Notes: generated by a model from the letters alone, not told the origin. A stretch of 64,000 bases of DNA from Conus ventricosus (GCA_018398815.1 CM031620.1:66798923-66862922), one strand, 5' to 3'; shown: positions 42,624 through 54,659, counted from the stretch's first letter. Translations and numbers: made by a program.

Positions 42624-42690
42624 AATCGAGCTTATATAGCGCTCTTCGATTTGAGAAGAAGACGTCCTCAGAGCGCTTTACAATACAGGA
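42624..42690 (-). mobile_element. SINE/LINE 3' end with AGCGCTATATAAG motif
   Basis: The minus strand runs AAAGCGCTCTGAGGACG, GAAGAGCGCTATATAAGCTC and then (ATT)n. The same kind of 3' end terminates the CR1/Rex-like LINE near 45265-45310, and related motifs occur at 48330-48385 and 60720-60760. How far the element extends to the right is unclear. Confidence 0.65.
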
Positions 42691-42795
42691 AAAATAAAGT
42701 TTCCATGAACATTGCACAATATTGGGAAAAAGGCATCAAAACAAAAGGTCACAAAGCAAGCACTAAAACAGATGCACAAGCACATCCCCCACTCT

Positions 42796-42806
42796 ATCCT
42801 CCCCCC

Positions 42807-42837
<31 letters not shown>

Positions 42838-42880
42838 ACCCCCACCCCCCCACACACCCCCCCCCCCCACACCCATACAC
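42796..42880. repeat. poly-C and C-rich tract
   Basis: Almost pure C with CCCA interruptions. Frames across it are artefacts. Confidence 0.9.
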
Positions 42881-43361
42881 ATGCATTTAAAGAAGACGCC
42901 GACAAGAACTGGGAATAGACAAAAAACCAACCCCCCATCCCACACCCCCCACCCCACCCACCCACCGCCTCCATTTCGTGAACACTGCACGGATACAATA
43001 TAAAACATGCAAAAAAGGGTGGGGGGCAACATCGATAGATCCCCGACCCGCAGAAGGAGCAGGCCACACGCCCCAGAAAGACATAGTAACCTTGAAAGAT
43101 ACTTTCTTCAAGACATAGAATAGAACAAACAATCCCGATTACATGGAAAACGGATGATTTTTAAAAAAAAATGGATGCCATATGAATAGCTATTCAGAAT
43201 ACGCACTGAAACAGTAAACAGTTGGTCTTAAAAATAAGAAAATAAAAAGAAAGAAAAAGGAGAGAAAAAAGGGGAAAAGGGAAGGAAGGGAAAAAAAGAA
43301 AAAAAGAGAAAAAGTAAAACCGTGAATCCAAATGTAAAAACAGCTGCAAAACGAATCGACA

Positions 43362-43365
<4 letters not shown>

Positions 43366-43459
<94 letters not shown>

Positions 43460-43460
43460 C
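43366..43460. repeat. (TC)n microsatellite
   Basis: TC dinucleotide repeat with one TCCT interruption, preceded by A/G-rich sequence at 43230-43320. Confidence 0.95.
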
Positions 43461-44229
43461 CTTTAAGGTTTGATCTTTCCTAATGTCTGTGCCGTTATGT
43501 TTGTCTATGTGTATGTGTGGGTAAATGTAAGTGTATGTGTACATGCATATGGATACATACATTTTGATGTAATGTGATGTGTTTTAACATCAAATGATGT
43601 ATTGATATAATTATTCATTGTGCATATATATGTATTCATGTACGTTTGTATGTATGCATGTAAATTGTTATATAATCTCATTCAAAGTTCAAAGTGATTA
43701 AAAAATGTTTATTGAAATATTTTTTTTAAGTCCCTGCATGACTATGGACTGCAACGACGTGCACCAGGTAGGAGTTCCTGTCGGTGCTTCAGAGGGACTT
43801 CAGAGTCCCACATAAATTTCAGCAGACGTTCTGGACAATAGCATGACTGCGTAAACAGAAAGTCTCCTCTGTGGACCCGCCAGCCGATGTGGAGTGCCAT
43901 TCCTTTGATTGTACGGAGACAATAGCTGTAGCGAGTCATGGTGTTGGTGCGCTGGAGAACCCTCAGCCCTCTCAAGGTCCCTTGTCAATGAAACTGAGGG
44001 TCGGTCCCCAGGCTATGGCCTCTGCACCCGAAGCCGTGTGAGGACCAGCAGATGCAGCCCACTGAAAGTTTCCCCAGGATCAACCCGAAAAACAGCCCTG
44101 GACGTACCTGTGGACGAAACGACGATCCTCTGGTGCCTTCGCAATCCTCCCGATAACGTAGAAACCTAGGGAAACGGCCGTGCTCGTGTCAAGGATATTA
44201 AGAAAGAATGTCTCTCCTTTTTTACTTAA
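43461..44229. other. no gene recognised
   Basis: Contains short TATG-type repeats (43500-43670) and GC-richer sequence 43740-44170 with overlapping frames on both strands. No family is identified. Confidence 0.5.
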
Positions 44230-45180
44230 ATATGAGGGTCTGTCTTTAGTTTATGTTTTGGTCGAGAAAAACATATTTCTCAGTTTGATTTTGTTGTTCT
44301 AACGGAAACTTTTCAAGAACATTTCCCTCTTTTCGTTTCCCTGGCTGTAATTTTTTTCTCTGTCCTGGTATACGATTAACTGATGCTGCTACAGCACGCT
44401 GTCAGGTGGGATTGCATTTCTTGTAAGGAAGACCTATGCTAATTTGGCTAAACAAATTACAGTAGAATATGATCACACTATAGTACTTCAGCTTAAAAAC
44501 ACGAGACCTAGATGTTCTCCTGATGAGATATATTGCCTCCAGCGAACAGTATCTATTATACATTAACTGATATAGTTATGGAGTTTCACTTCTAGGAAAT
44601 ACATAATGGATTCTTTTGTCGAAGTTGGTGATTGTCCTTTGATCATCTTTGGTGACTTAAATGCCAGAACAGGTCGGCTAAATGCAAAGGAATTTTCTAT
44701 ATATGATGGAGACTATAACAATGGAGATGATACTCACGGTGATGACTTATTCCGGCGTCAAAAGATCGGTCAACAAATGATTTTTAGCCACTCTTTAACA
44801 TTTTGTCAGCACTTTGAATAAGTAATTTGAATGGTTTCTACCTGGTGATGAAAACGGCAATCGTACGTACATAGTTCACTATGGGTCAAGCATAATCGAT
44901 TACTTTATCTCTTCAAGAAGCTTAATCTCATTGTGCCGCGATTGAAGTAACTCAGCGGATAGATCCAAACATATGCCCATCGAACTTAAGGAAGTTTTAC
45001 CAAACCATAGTCAGAAACCGGCAGTTCCTGAAATTACAAAATTCAAAATTATGTGTGGGATCCAGTCAAAGAAATGATTTTGTCTGTGCACTTGGATCTG
45101 ATGTTGTAACTTCAATTTTGATGAAGCTGGTTAAATTATCGACACTGATTTTGAACATGCTCTAGCCAAATTCAACGAGG
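44230..45180 (+). mobile_element. LINE fragment, endonuclease (EEP) domain
   Basis: Pieces of an apurinic-type endonuclease in several plus-strand frames: an early LTETF-like segment near 44300, ARCQVGLHFL/RKTYANLAKQ near 44390-44460, the catalytic IFGDLNARTG in the open frame 44606-44821 (residues 13-22), and VHYGSSIIDYFIS near 44880. Many frameshifts; there is no reverse transcriptase afterwards. It runs against the minus-strand LINE at 45265. Confidence 0.72.
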
Positions 45181-45264
45181 GTCTTCTGTGACTGGTCAGT
45201 GCATGAATAAAGATATTATCATTGGTAACGCCAAGCGCAGCCCGAAGTTAATATATAATAACAT

Positions 45265-47990
45265 TGTAAATACTTATATAGCGCATTCTTGTTGTACAAC
45301 TCAATGCGCTTACAAACACCATTTGCACTTATTCATACAATATTCATGCACACAGCAAAAAAAAATACACAATGGCAGACGCACCTACATGCATAAACTG
45401 CCTCACCGAAATAGTTGTGGAGGAATTTAGGAGAGATCTAGTCATCTACAGAAGAGAATAGGCCTTTTTGAATAGGTAAGTTTTGAGCTGAGATTTAAAA
45501 GAAGAAGGAGTAGGCTGATTACGAAGGTCTTCAGGGTGGGAGTTCCAAATAAAGGTGCTCTAAAACTGAAGGCTCTTTGGCCAACAGATTTCAGAGAACG
45601 CTTAGGGATTTTCAAAAGTTTTTGTGAAGAAGAGCGAAGGGTACGAGAGCTTTGATAGGTGCAGAGAGAAGAAGAGAGATAGGGGAGGAAGAGATTCACT
45701 GAAGTGGCGGAAAGCAAGAACTGCCAGTTTAAATTGCCACCGATACTGTATGGGAAGCCAGTGCAGTTCGATCAGCATGGGAGTGATGTGCTCCACACCT
45801 CCTCCTCTTCAAAAAAGTCGTGCAGCGCTATTTTGGACTCTCTGCAGCCGAGCAATCTGTTCTGCGGGAAGCCCAGCATAAAGAGAGTTGCAGTAGTCCA
45901 ATCTTGACATCACCGTGGCACAGACTAACCTGACAGCTACTTCCCGGGATATAAAGCTCGGATGGAAGCAATACGTCTCAGCTCTAAAAAGGATGAGCGA
46001 CAGACTACAGCTATTTGATTCTGCATGGTCAGACACTGATCAATGGTAACACCAAGGTATTTGACAGACTTATTGAAAGGTAATTCAGTACCATCAACAA
46101 CCATTGACTCTGACTCAACGAGTTTGAGGCAGGAGAAGGTTAAAAACGGGCATGACTTCAGTCTTTTCACAATTTAATTTAAGCTTATTACTTGTCATCC
46201 ACTCTGCACACTGCTGATACACCGAGACACCCAGATTGAACAGAAACAAACACATCAGGTGTGCCACTCTTAGATAAGCTCAGTGTCATCAGCATACTTG
46301 TGAAAATCACAATCATGGTCCGATATAACATCCGACAAGGGCTGTGAGTATAATGTAAAACAACACTGGGCCCAATACTGACCCCTGTGGTACTCCATAC
46401 AAAAGAGGTGGACAAAGTAGACCTTACACCACCCCCCAAACCACCGCCTGCGACCTATCTCTGATGTATGATTCGAACCACTGAAGAACTATCCCATCAA
46501 CACCAAAAGTGACCCTAAGCCTTTCAAGTAAAGTAGTGTGATCTAGCGTATCAAAGGCAGCACTCAGATCAAGCAAGGCTACGAGAGAAACAAGTTTACT
46601 GTCGGATTTGCACAGTAAACAGTCCAGTACGCTCAATACAGCAGTCTCAGTGCTATGATTCTTCCTATAAGCAGCTGACAGGCCTCAAGAAGACCATGGT
46701 CTGAAAGATGTGTCTGAAGCTGCTTCAGCACAACTCTTTCAAGGATTTTTGAGAGGAATGGGAGGTTGGACACCCGGGCTATAGTTCTTTAACTTATTAA
46801 GGTCCAGTCCTATTTTTTTCAAGAGAGGGGTAACCATTGCCTGCTTAAACTGAGGGGCACTATGCCTGACGAGAGAGATTTCTTTACAATGTTTGTAATC
46901 ACGGGAATCAATGAGAGGCACACAGTTTAAGGAGGGAAGTAGGGATGGGGTCAAGGACACACTTTTGCTGGAGGATTCCTTGTGAGATCGCTGATCATTT
47001 TTCATCCACTGGATTAAAAGTACAGAAGGTGGTCCACAGTATTTATCGTAAAGAATTGGTTGGGAAGGATTTGCATCAAGATTGTCACGGATGGGTTTGA
47101 TTTTATCAAAAAGAATTCACTAAATTGTTGAGAGATTGAGAAGGAGGAATATTCGTGGTCAAACTTAATTTCTTTTGTTTGCCAAGTAGTTCACTTGAAA
47201 GAGAAAACAACTGCTTTGATGAAGAAACAAGAGTCAATTTTATCACGGTAGTATGACTCTCTGGCATCCTGGAGGCAGTCCCCTGCCTCACACCTGTTCG
47301 CTGCAAAGATCTGGCGGTGGATGGTCAATCGACTCTTTCTCCAGCGTCTCTCGCTGCGCCGGCGTTGACGTCGAGCAGCTCTCACGTCCTCGGAGAGCCA
47401 AGGAGCTGAGGGACGGTCAGTAACACACCTAGTCACTGCAGGCGCGTGTCGGTCCAGGATTTTCCTGAAGGCCATCGTTAAGCACTTCAAGTAATTGTGT
47501 GACATCTGCATTGATTTGCTGCTTACGCGTGCCCTGAGCAAAACTCTTGACCTCTGGTCAAAAACAGTCACACACAATGCTTCATGTTCCTTGACGTAAC
47601 ACGTCTTTTCCGAGGAGGGGGTCTGGAGATATCAAACTACACACAACAACGTAATGGTCTGAAAGACCAACATAGTCACGAACTTCATCCACAGAGAGAA
47701 CGCTGTCTTCAATGTTTCCCCACCACCAATCAAAGATATGGCCATGTTTGTGTGTGGTGTTTGAACAAACTGAGACAGGTTGTGATCAGTCAGTAGAGTC
47801 TTTAGATGAATCACTTGGCGATCTGAATAGTCCCTCATAATGAAAATTAAAGTCACCAAGATAACAAACAGTATTACGTGTTGCTGCATAAGAGGATAAC
47901 AGATCTGGAAACTCTTGTAGGAAGGCAGAGTTAGACAGCATATTGGACTTACTTGGCGGAGTCTGTAAACACAAACCAAAGAAACAGTAG
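45265..47990 (-). mobile_element. CR1/Rex-like LINE, 5' truncated and frameshifted
   Basis: Read on the minus strand: end of the endonuclease (CYLGDFNFHYEG, about 47840-47880), then the linker DRPSAPWLSEDVRAARRQRR (about 47400). Reverse transcriptase starts near 46830 with QAMVTPLLKKIGLDLNKLKN, continues with LVALLDLSAAFDTLDHTTLL (46530-46600) and has the catalytic YADD at about 46290-46301. A C-terminal LIELHWLPIQYRWQFKLAVL lies near 45740. The 3' end carries a GCGCTATATAAGTATTT motif. Frames are broken at many places (47577, 47005, 46636, 46439, 46170, 45796). Domain order and motifs fit the CR1/L2/Rex group. Confidence 0.88.
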
Positions 47991-48114
47991 CGCAGGGGGA
48001 GAATTAAAATCTATCCCATGCGTATGTGTGGACCCATATCTCGATACAAAAGTGAATGGTGTGCTCATGTTCTGGAATGCTTCAGTTTGATTCATGTCGT
48101 GATTATGGTAAAAC

Positions 48115-48138
48115 CTGCTGCTGCTGCTGCTGCTGCTC

Positions 48139-48189
<51 letters not shown>

Positions 48190-48285
48190 TTGATGATGGT
48201 GGTGGTGGTGGTTATGCTTATGGCGATGATAATGATGATAATGATGATAATGATGATGATGATGATGATCACCATCATCATTGTT
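48115..48285. repeat. compound trinucleotide repeat (TGC)n(TGA)n(TGG)n
   Basis: CTG/TGC units, then GATGAT and GGTGGT, then GATAAT units. Open frames are poly-Ala/Asp or poly-Ser translations of the repeat. Confidence 0.93.
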
Positions 48286-48324
48286 GTTATTGTTGTTATG
48301 TATTTTTGTTGCTGTCGCTATTGA

Positions 48325-48390
48325 ACTATATAAAGCCTATCCTGGGTTAGAGACCAAGCTCTAAGCGCTTTATAATCCACGCTCACATTA
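48325..48390. repeat. AAGCGCTTTATAA-type SINE/LINE end motif
   Basis: CTATATAAAGCCTATCCTGG and CTCTAAGCGCTTTATAATCC form a near-palindromic 3'-end-like segment related to 42624-42690. Confidence 0.55.
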
Positions 48391-49078
48391 CCAGAACGGA
48401 CTATGTTCCTGGGTGGAACCGACTGTAGAGCTGCCTGCTGTCGCCAGTCATTCTTTTCCCGTGTCTGTCAGTCTCTCAGATATGTGAAATAATATTTGAA
48501 GTTAGTGACAAATTTATTTTGAAATAAGCGTTAATACATTGAGACCGATATATTTGAAACTGATATTACTGAAGGTACATTTTCTGCAGCTGTTCATATC
48601 TTGAAATCGTTAAGCGGCTTGTCACGATCGCTTAATTAACAGGAGAAGTGCTCAAAATGCAACTCTTGCTATTGTGCCGTTCTTCATCATTTTGTTCAAT
48701 GAATTGTAGTCTTTTGGTACCTACTCATATCGCTGGTCAGACGCTATCATCCGAACACATCAAAAGGGGGATGGAAATGATCCTAACAGTTAAAGGGGCA
48801 TGTCCCTTCTCATGAGTTGCAGTAACCTATATAGGCACGTTTAAAGACAAAGATTAGATAAATGTGCTGAAGAAAATCATGTTACGCATGATATTCAAGC
48901 AGGCGTCATAAAACAATGCAGCAGAATCGATCATATCTTCGCCCTTCTTACACCGGTCCAGAAAAAAAAAAAAAGCTGTCACACCATAACAGCTGCCTTC
49001 ATACATTTTACAAAAGCCTGCTGTTGAATTGCAGTGTAGGCTTGTGAAACGCTTTTAAGGAAAGAGCCATACGTGAAA
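48391..49078. other. no gene recognised
   Basis: Ordinary sequence with no supported feature. Confidence 0.5.
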
Positions 49079-49079
49079 T

Positions 49080-49120
<41 letters not shown>
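49079..49120. repeat. (TC)n microsatellite
   Basis: TC repeat with one TTC interruption, next to the dispersed repeat at 49121. Confidence 0.93.
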
Positions 49121-49450
49121 CGAAGTAGCTTCCCTTGGTTGGCTACCAGCAAGACGGGTTTTGTTTTCAAATAGCAGAGAAAAATTATGCAATTTTTTGT
49201 GCAGAACCCGTCTATTTGCTTTGCACAGTTTCCCGTCTCCTCTCTAGAAAGTCTTCTCAAAACTTCGATGCAGGAATCGTCACTGTCTTCCTTCAACATT
49301 GAAGGCAGAGGGGACAAAACGATAGTCGTCCTTCGACTGACACCAGTGAATCAACCTTTACACCCTTCGCGTAGTGACACTGTGGTGTATTGTCGCAAAT
49401 GTCCGTCGCAAGTCTCAAGGGACAGGGAGACCGGCGGCACACAATGATTC
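49121..49450. repeat. dispersed repeat, diverged copy of 10640-11080 (opposite strand)
   Basis: See the entry at 10640. The plus-strand frame 49187-49447 is similar to the minus-strand frame there. Both abut a GA/TC microsatellite through a GGGAAGC-containing segment. Confidence 0.6.
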
Positions 49451-50015
49451 GGTGACTGTACGGCGTAATGTGAGTCCATCCTCATCCCCCCTGCGCCCTC
49501 ATTCTTCCACCTACTCAAAGTTTGTGGTTTAATAGGGAGCATACGACTACACGTGACACGTTTGGAGATGCTAAGCCGAGTCCGTGTGCTGGTTAATGTG
49601 CACTAGGTCAGTCTGCAAGCACATCATTTGACTTCATCCAACAAACAGTGATAGTGCTCCGAAATAGTCAAGATTTGGATACTGTGTGTTGTGGCTTACC
49701 AGCTAACGTGACACAATCAACACAGAGATGACATTGACACAGGAGACGAAAGACACAAACTACTTCTTGTTAGCAGTGGGGTCAGCGTTGACAGTGTAAT
49801 TGACGATCCATCATTGCACCAATGAAATGAGAACAATGTATGCCAGCAAATAACGTGTTTAAAAGACAACGCCAAAACGATGGACGGCCCACTCTCGCCA
49901 GTTCCCCGCAAATACAGTAAAGACAATGGCGGTCTGTGTGTGTCTTGCTGGGGAGGAAGTGAATCCTTGTCTGGACACTTCTTGAAATGATTTTTTTTTC
50001 AGAAAAAAATTATCA
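49451..50015. other. no gene recognised
   Basis: Nothing supportable. Confidence 0.5.
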
Positions 50016-50096
50016 CGATTGCAGTTGTACCTATCTGAAAGTATGGCTGAAAACAACATGTGCGTATTAGTGTATGCGCTTGCTCTCCCGTGTGTG

Positions 50097-50179
<83 letters not shown>

Positions 50180-50549
50180 AGAGAGAGAGAGAGAAGCGAG
50201 CCAGAATCAGATAGTCAGAATCAATAACATTTCATTACAAAAGCATCCACCAATAATTGCAAGTCGACATCAGCTAAAGCCAAGCCGCTCTAGCTCTGTG
50301 ACTGACGTTTAAGACAACTGTCCTACACGACAGGTTATTGATCTACCGATGATTAAACCCGCCTCACAGAACAGGGCCTCGCTGGAAGGTCTGAAATAGT
50401 GTCTGTGCTGACTCAGCCTGTACCACTATTTGCTAATCCTAGTATTCCCTAAAAGATTGAATTGCTGAAGCCATTCACATATCGATAATGTGATGGACTG
50501 AGGAAAATGAAAAGGCGTTCAAAATATAGAACACACACACACATACACT

Positions 50550-50636
<87 letters not shown>

Positions 50637-50758
50637 GCACACACACGCACACGCACACACAAACACACACACACACACACACACGGGAGAGCAAGCGCAT
50701 ACACTAATACGCACATGTTGTTTTCAGCCATACTTTCAGATAGGTACAACTGCAATCG
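50016..50758. repeat. inverted repeat with (TG)n/(CA)n arms and 350-bp spacer
   Basis: 50016-50094 (CGATTGCAGTTGTACCTATC... ...TGCTCTCCCG) and its reverse complement (about 50686-50758) are near identical. The neighbouring (TG)n (50085-50176) and (CA)n (50529-50684) extend the pairing. The spacer 50177-50528 starts with a short GA run and holds no gene. Confidence 0.85.
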
Positions 50759-51063
50759 ACAGCCGAACACCACAGAGATATAGACCTAACGCTACAAATA
50801 AACAACGATGCCCATGTTGCCAGTCAGTTTGAATAGAGCACTATCGTCATCTCCATCGTCATTGTTTGGTCATCACTATGATTATCATCATAATAATCAT
50901 AACAACCCCACCACCAACAGACATAAAAGAATGCGACATTCGCTGAAAATACGTATGAGCATTCATGCTTGCTTCAGACTTTCTTATCTTTTCCTCTTTT
51001 TGTACTCCAAGTTCTTAGAGAACAGGGAGTACTTCAGAATGGGAACGAAGAAATGCTGTCTGT

Positions 51064-51090
51064 GTGTCTGTCCGTCCGTCCGTCCGTGGT
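51064..51090. repeat. (TGTC/CGTC)n tetranucleotide repeat
   Basis: CTGTCCGTCCGTCCGTCCGT run just before the tandem array. Confidence 0.85.
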
Positions 51091-51099
51091 CAAAATGTG

Positions 51100-52118
51100 T
51101 TCCTCTCGCTCCAGACAAAACTACTGGCCGATCTTTGTGAAAATTTGTAGGTATGTTCATTATGGGTCACGAATAATGCCCCATTTTTAGTTTACCGTTA
51201 TATCCGTTACTAACGGCTGTAACGGCCTGTAACGGTTTTTCTTCTTTATGGGATATCTCCGAAAGTACTTGGCCAATCTTTGTGAAAATTAGCAGGTATG
51301 TTCATTATGGATCACGGATGATGCCCGATGTTTTAGTTGATCCCGTTACAGCCGTTACTAACGGCTGTAACGGCCTGTAATGGTTTTTCTTTTTTATGGA
51401 ATATCTCAGAAAGTACTTGGCCGATCTTTCTGAAAATTTGTAGGTATGTTCATTATGGGTCACGAATAATGCCCCATTTTTAGTTTACCGTTATAGCCAT
51501 TACTAACGGCTGTAACGGCCTGTAACGGTTTTTCTTCTTTATGGAATATCTCCGAAAGTACTTGGCCGACCTTTGTGAAAATTAGCACGTATGTTCATTA
51601 TGGGTCACGGATGATGACCGATGTTTTAGTTTACCCCGTTATAGCCGTTACTAACGGCTGTAACCGCCTGTAACGGTTTTCCTTCTTTATGGAATATCTA
51701 AAAAAAAAGTACTTGGCCGATCTTTCTAAAAAATTGTAGGTATATTCATTATGGGTCACGAATAATACCCGATGTTTTAGTTTACCGTTATAGCCGTTAC
51801 TAACGACTGTAACGGCCTGTAACGGTTTTTCTTTTGTATGTAATATCTCCGAAAGTACTTGGCCGATCTTTGTGAAAATTAGCAGGTATGTTCATTATGG
51901 CTCACGGATGATGCCCGATGTTCAAGTTTACCGTTATAGCTTTACTAATGGCCCATAATGGTTTTCTTCTTGACGGAAAATCTCAGAAAGTTCTTGGCCG
52001 ATCTTTCTTAAAATTTGTAAGTATGTTCATTATAGGTCACAGATGATGGCTGATGTTTACCAGAATAGCCATTACTAACGGTTACACGAGCCCAAGACGG
52101 TTTTCCCTCTTTATGGAA
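51100..52118. repeat. tandem array of seven 135-151 bp units
   Basis: The core TGGCC(G/A)A(T/C)CTTTGTGAAAAT recurs at 51125, 51270, 51418, 51563, 51714, 51860 and 51995. Each unit also contains a self-complementary segment, AGCCGTTACTAACGGCT or a variant, and a CGGCCTGTAACGG tail. Units are roughly 85-95% alike by eye and decay toward the right end. Confidence 0.9.
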
Positions 52119-52193
52119 TATATCACGCGTATTCAGGATAAACTGGGAGTACATTTATATGCTTTGCATCTTGTTTTCTTTGATCTCTTCTTA

Positions 52194-52500
52194 AGTTGGT
52201 TGGTTGGTTGATTGGTTGGTTGGAAGTTGGTTTAAATCGTAGAAAACTTCTTGTCCGTAACTGATTAATAAATCAATCAATTACTTAATTGGTTGGATGG
52301 TCGGTTGGCTGGTTGGTTGATTGAATGATTGATTGAATAATTGATTAAAGAAGGAAAAGGGAAGGGTGGAAGAATCACCGAATTAAGTTAATTATTTATT
52401 TATTTGGTTTTTCTTATTTATGTGTTCATTTATTTATTTACTTGTCTATTTATGTCTTCATTTTACTGATGTATATATGTATTTATTTGTTTATGTTATT
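52194..52500. repeat. degenerate (TTGG/TTGA)n then (TTTA)n low complexity
   Basis: GGTTGGTTGGTTGATTGG-type words to about 52345, then TATTTATTTATTT-type words. Confidence 0.8.
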
Positions 52501-52734
52501 CATTTTCCTATCCACGGGAAGTCGTCTTCTGAGAGCGGGGCCTAAATAAGTGTATTCTTCTTCTTCTTTGCGAATGCCTTGGTCTATAAAAGCCGTTTGT
52601 GATGAACAGTGCCGTTTTCTCCAGCTCTTGTAGATTGCTGTAGAGCTTCGTCATTAGTGCTGTCTCTGTTGGCCACACCTCACTTTGGGATTCAGCGAGC
52701 AATAGTTCACTCAAACCACTAATTAGCCTTCACA

Positions 52735-53090
52735 ATAGAACTGTCAAAGTAACGTTAGGTCAACCATCCTCACTGGTCGATTCAGACTATAAGCAATCAG
52801 GCATTCTCCCATTTAAAGCCAAACTTCTATACAATAAGGGACTCTTTATGCATAAGGTACTCCATGGAAATGCTCCACTTTCTCTAACAAAAATGTTCAC
52901 TTTTAACGACCATCGACATTCACATAAAAAAGACCTCCTGTTTGGCGTATTCCGGGGGTTGGCTATGGAACCATATTCCTCAAGAACTTAAAAATCAATC
53001 AAACTTTGGAAAATTCAAGTCTAATTTTCAAAAATATCTGATGAATGTCTCAGATTTGACTGCACTATACCCTAAAATGTATTGATAATT
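52735..53090 (+). mobile_element. LINE C-terminal fragment
   Basis: The plus-strand reading gives LLYNKGLFMHKVLHGNAPLS, LTKMFTFNDHRHSHKKDLLF and, after a shift near 52960, WLWNHIPQELKNQSNFGKFK, then FQKYLMNVSDLTALYP and a stop. This is the usual closing segment of CR1/L2-like pol proteins. Strongly 5' truncated. Confidence 0.75.
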
Positions 53091-53297
53091 CTCAATTCAG
53101 ATTTAATTTAACAAATATGTGATGTTCGAAGTTGACTCAATTCTACGCATATTGCATTGATCATCCTGTGCCATTAATGTGTTTTTCAAATCTTTTCGTG
53201 GGTGTGTTTATTCATGGTCTTTCTCTTCCTTTATCTCTGCCTATCTATCGCCAGTCTGTCGGCTGGTCTGTCGGTCGGTCAGTCGGTCGGTCGGTCA

Positions 53298-53302
<5 letters not shown>

Positions 53303-53388
<86 letters not shown>
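53303..53388. repeat. (TC)n microsatellite
   Basis: TC repeat preceded by (TCGG)n-like GTCGGTCGGTCAGTCGGTC at 53269-53302. Confidence 0.95.
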
Positions 53389-53392
<4 letters not shown>

Positions 53393-53639
53393 CCCCCCCC
53401 ATCTTTCCCTGATCATTGTTTTCTTGTTGGTGGTGGTGGTGTTTTGGTTTCTTTTTCTTCTTTCTTCTTTTTTGTGAAAGGTTCTCATGCAAGTCATTGT
53501 TGCATTTTTTCATGTATTTGTTTGATTTGCTTTTTTACTATATATCCATTTTTTTCTTGCCCAGAGGGCTGGATGTAAAAAAAAAAGTATTCATGCTTAA
53601 TAAAACAGATTTTTGACCGCAGATCTTCAAGTAAAAATG

Positions 53640-53880
53640 AATAATAAATGTCTTTGAGGATTTTCGAAGATTAAAAATAAAGGAAAACAGAACCAATATC
53701 GACAACGTTTCGGTCATAGACCGTCTTCAGGAGTAGTGACATAAAAAAAAACAAAAGGAAAACATGGTTGTGTTTTTATGTCACAACTCCTGAAGACGGT
53801 CTATGACCGAAACGTTGTCGATATTGGTTCTGTTTTCCTTTTTTAATCTTCGAAAATCCTCAAAGACATGCATTATTCAT
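53640..53880. repeat. long near-perfect hairpin (105-bp arms)
   Basis: 53640-53748 and 53774-53880 are reverse complements with few mismatches. The spacer is about 25 bases, A-rich with a TTGTG core. Each arm contains GACGGTCTATGACCGAAACG. Two copies of one dispersed repeat lie head to head. Confidence 0.9.
53786..53825 (+). ncRNA. hammerhead-ribozyme-like core (two copies in the hairpin)
   Basis: CTGAAGA (53790-53796), one extra base, the stem GGTC/GACC, GAAA (53809-53812), a short loop, then GTC (53817-53819). The mirror copy is on the minus strand at 53701-53731. The core fits CUGANGA...GAAA...GUC, but stem I is weak (2 bp) and there is a bulged base, so activity is doubtful. Confidence 0.3.
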
Positions 53881-53940
53881 ATTCATGCTTAGTCCACTAC
53901 CCTCTTAAAATAAAATTCGTTCGTTCGTTCGTTCATTCGT

Positions 53941-53976
53941 TCTCTCTCCCTCTCTCTGTTTCTCTCTCCCTCTCTC

Positions 53977-54068
<92 letters not shown>
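53941..54068. repeat. (TC)n microsatellite
   Basis: TC repeat with CTGTTT interruptions at its start. Confidence 0.95.
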
Positions 54069-54071
<3 letters not shown>

Positions 54072-54098
54072 CTGTCTTTTTCCCTCTCCCTTTATAGT

Positions 54099-54156
54099 TT
54101 GTGTGTGTGTGTGGGGGGGTGTGGGTGTGGGTGTGAGTGGTTGTGTTTTTATGTGC

Positions 54157-54233
<77 letters not shown>
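54099..54233. repeat. (TG)n microsatellite
   Basis: Imperfect then pure TG repeat. Confidence 0.95.
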
Positions 54234-54236
<3 letters not shown>

Positions 54237-54486
54237 CGTACGTTTCTGTTTCAATTTCAAAGTAGTGTCATCGCGTGCGGACTAGCCCCACGTCCGCTTA
54301 GTTTCGAGACTACACTGCACATGATTTAAAGCCGATGGATAAATGAATTACTGACTAAGATGGGAGTATCTAAGAAGACGGTTTCGTGGCTACGCCTTTG
54401 CAGATGTCTGACCGATTCATTAGCCCAACGCACTGGTCAGACCTAGGGTACCTATCTAACATTGGCAGTGCCATTATCATCATTGC

Positions 54487-54489
54487 ATG

Positions 54490-54573
<84 letters not shown>

Positions 54574-54577
54574 TGAC
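54487..54577. repeat. (TG)n microsatellite
   Basis: Pure TG repeat just upstream of the RTE-like fragment. Confidence 0.95.
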
Positions 54578-54659
54578 TGCCATACCAGATGGGAAATTTC
54601 AAAGAGCTAGCTGTCAACCTAGTTGAGGAATTTCGAAGAGCTAAATGAGATATTTCGAC

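Noticed and set aside
48018..48350. 110-codon ORF with poly-Ala and poly-Asp
   Set aside because: Translation of the trinucleotide repeat.
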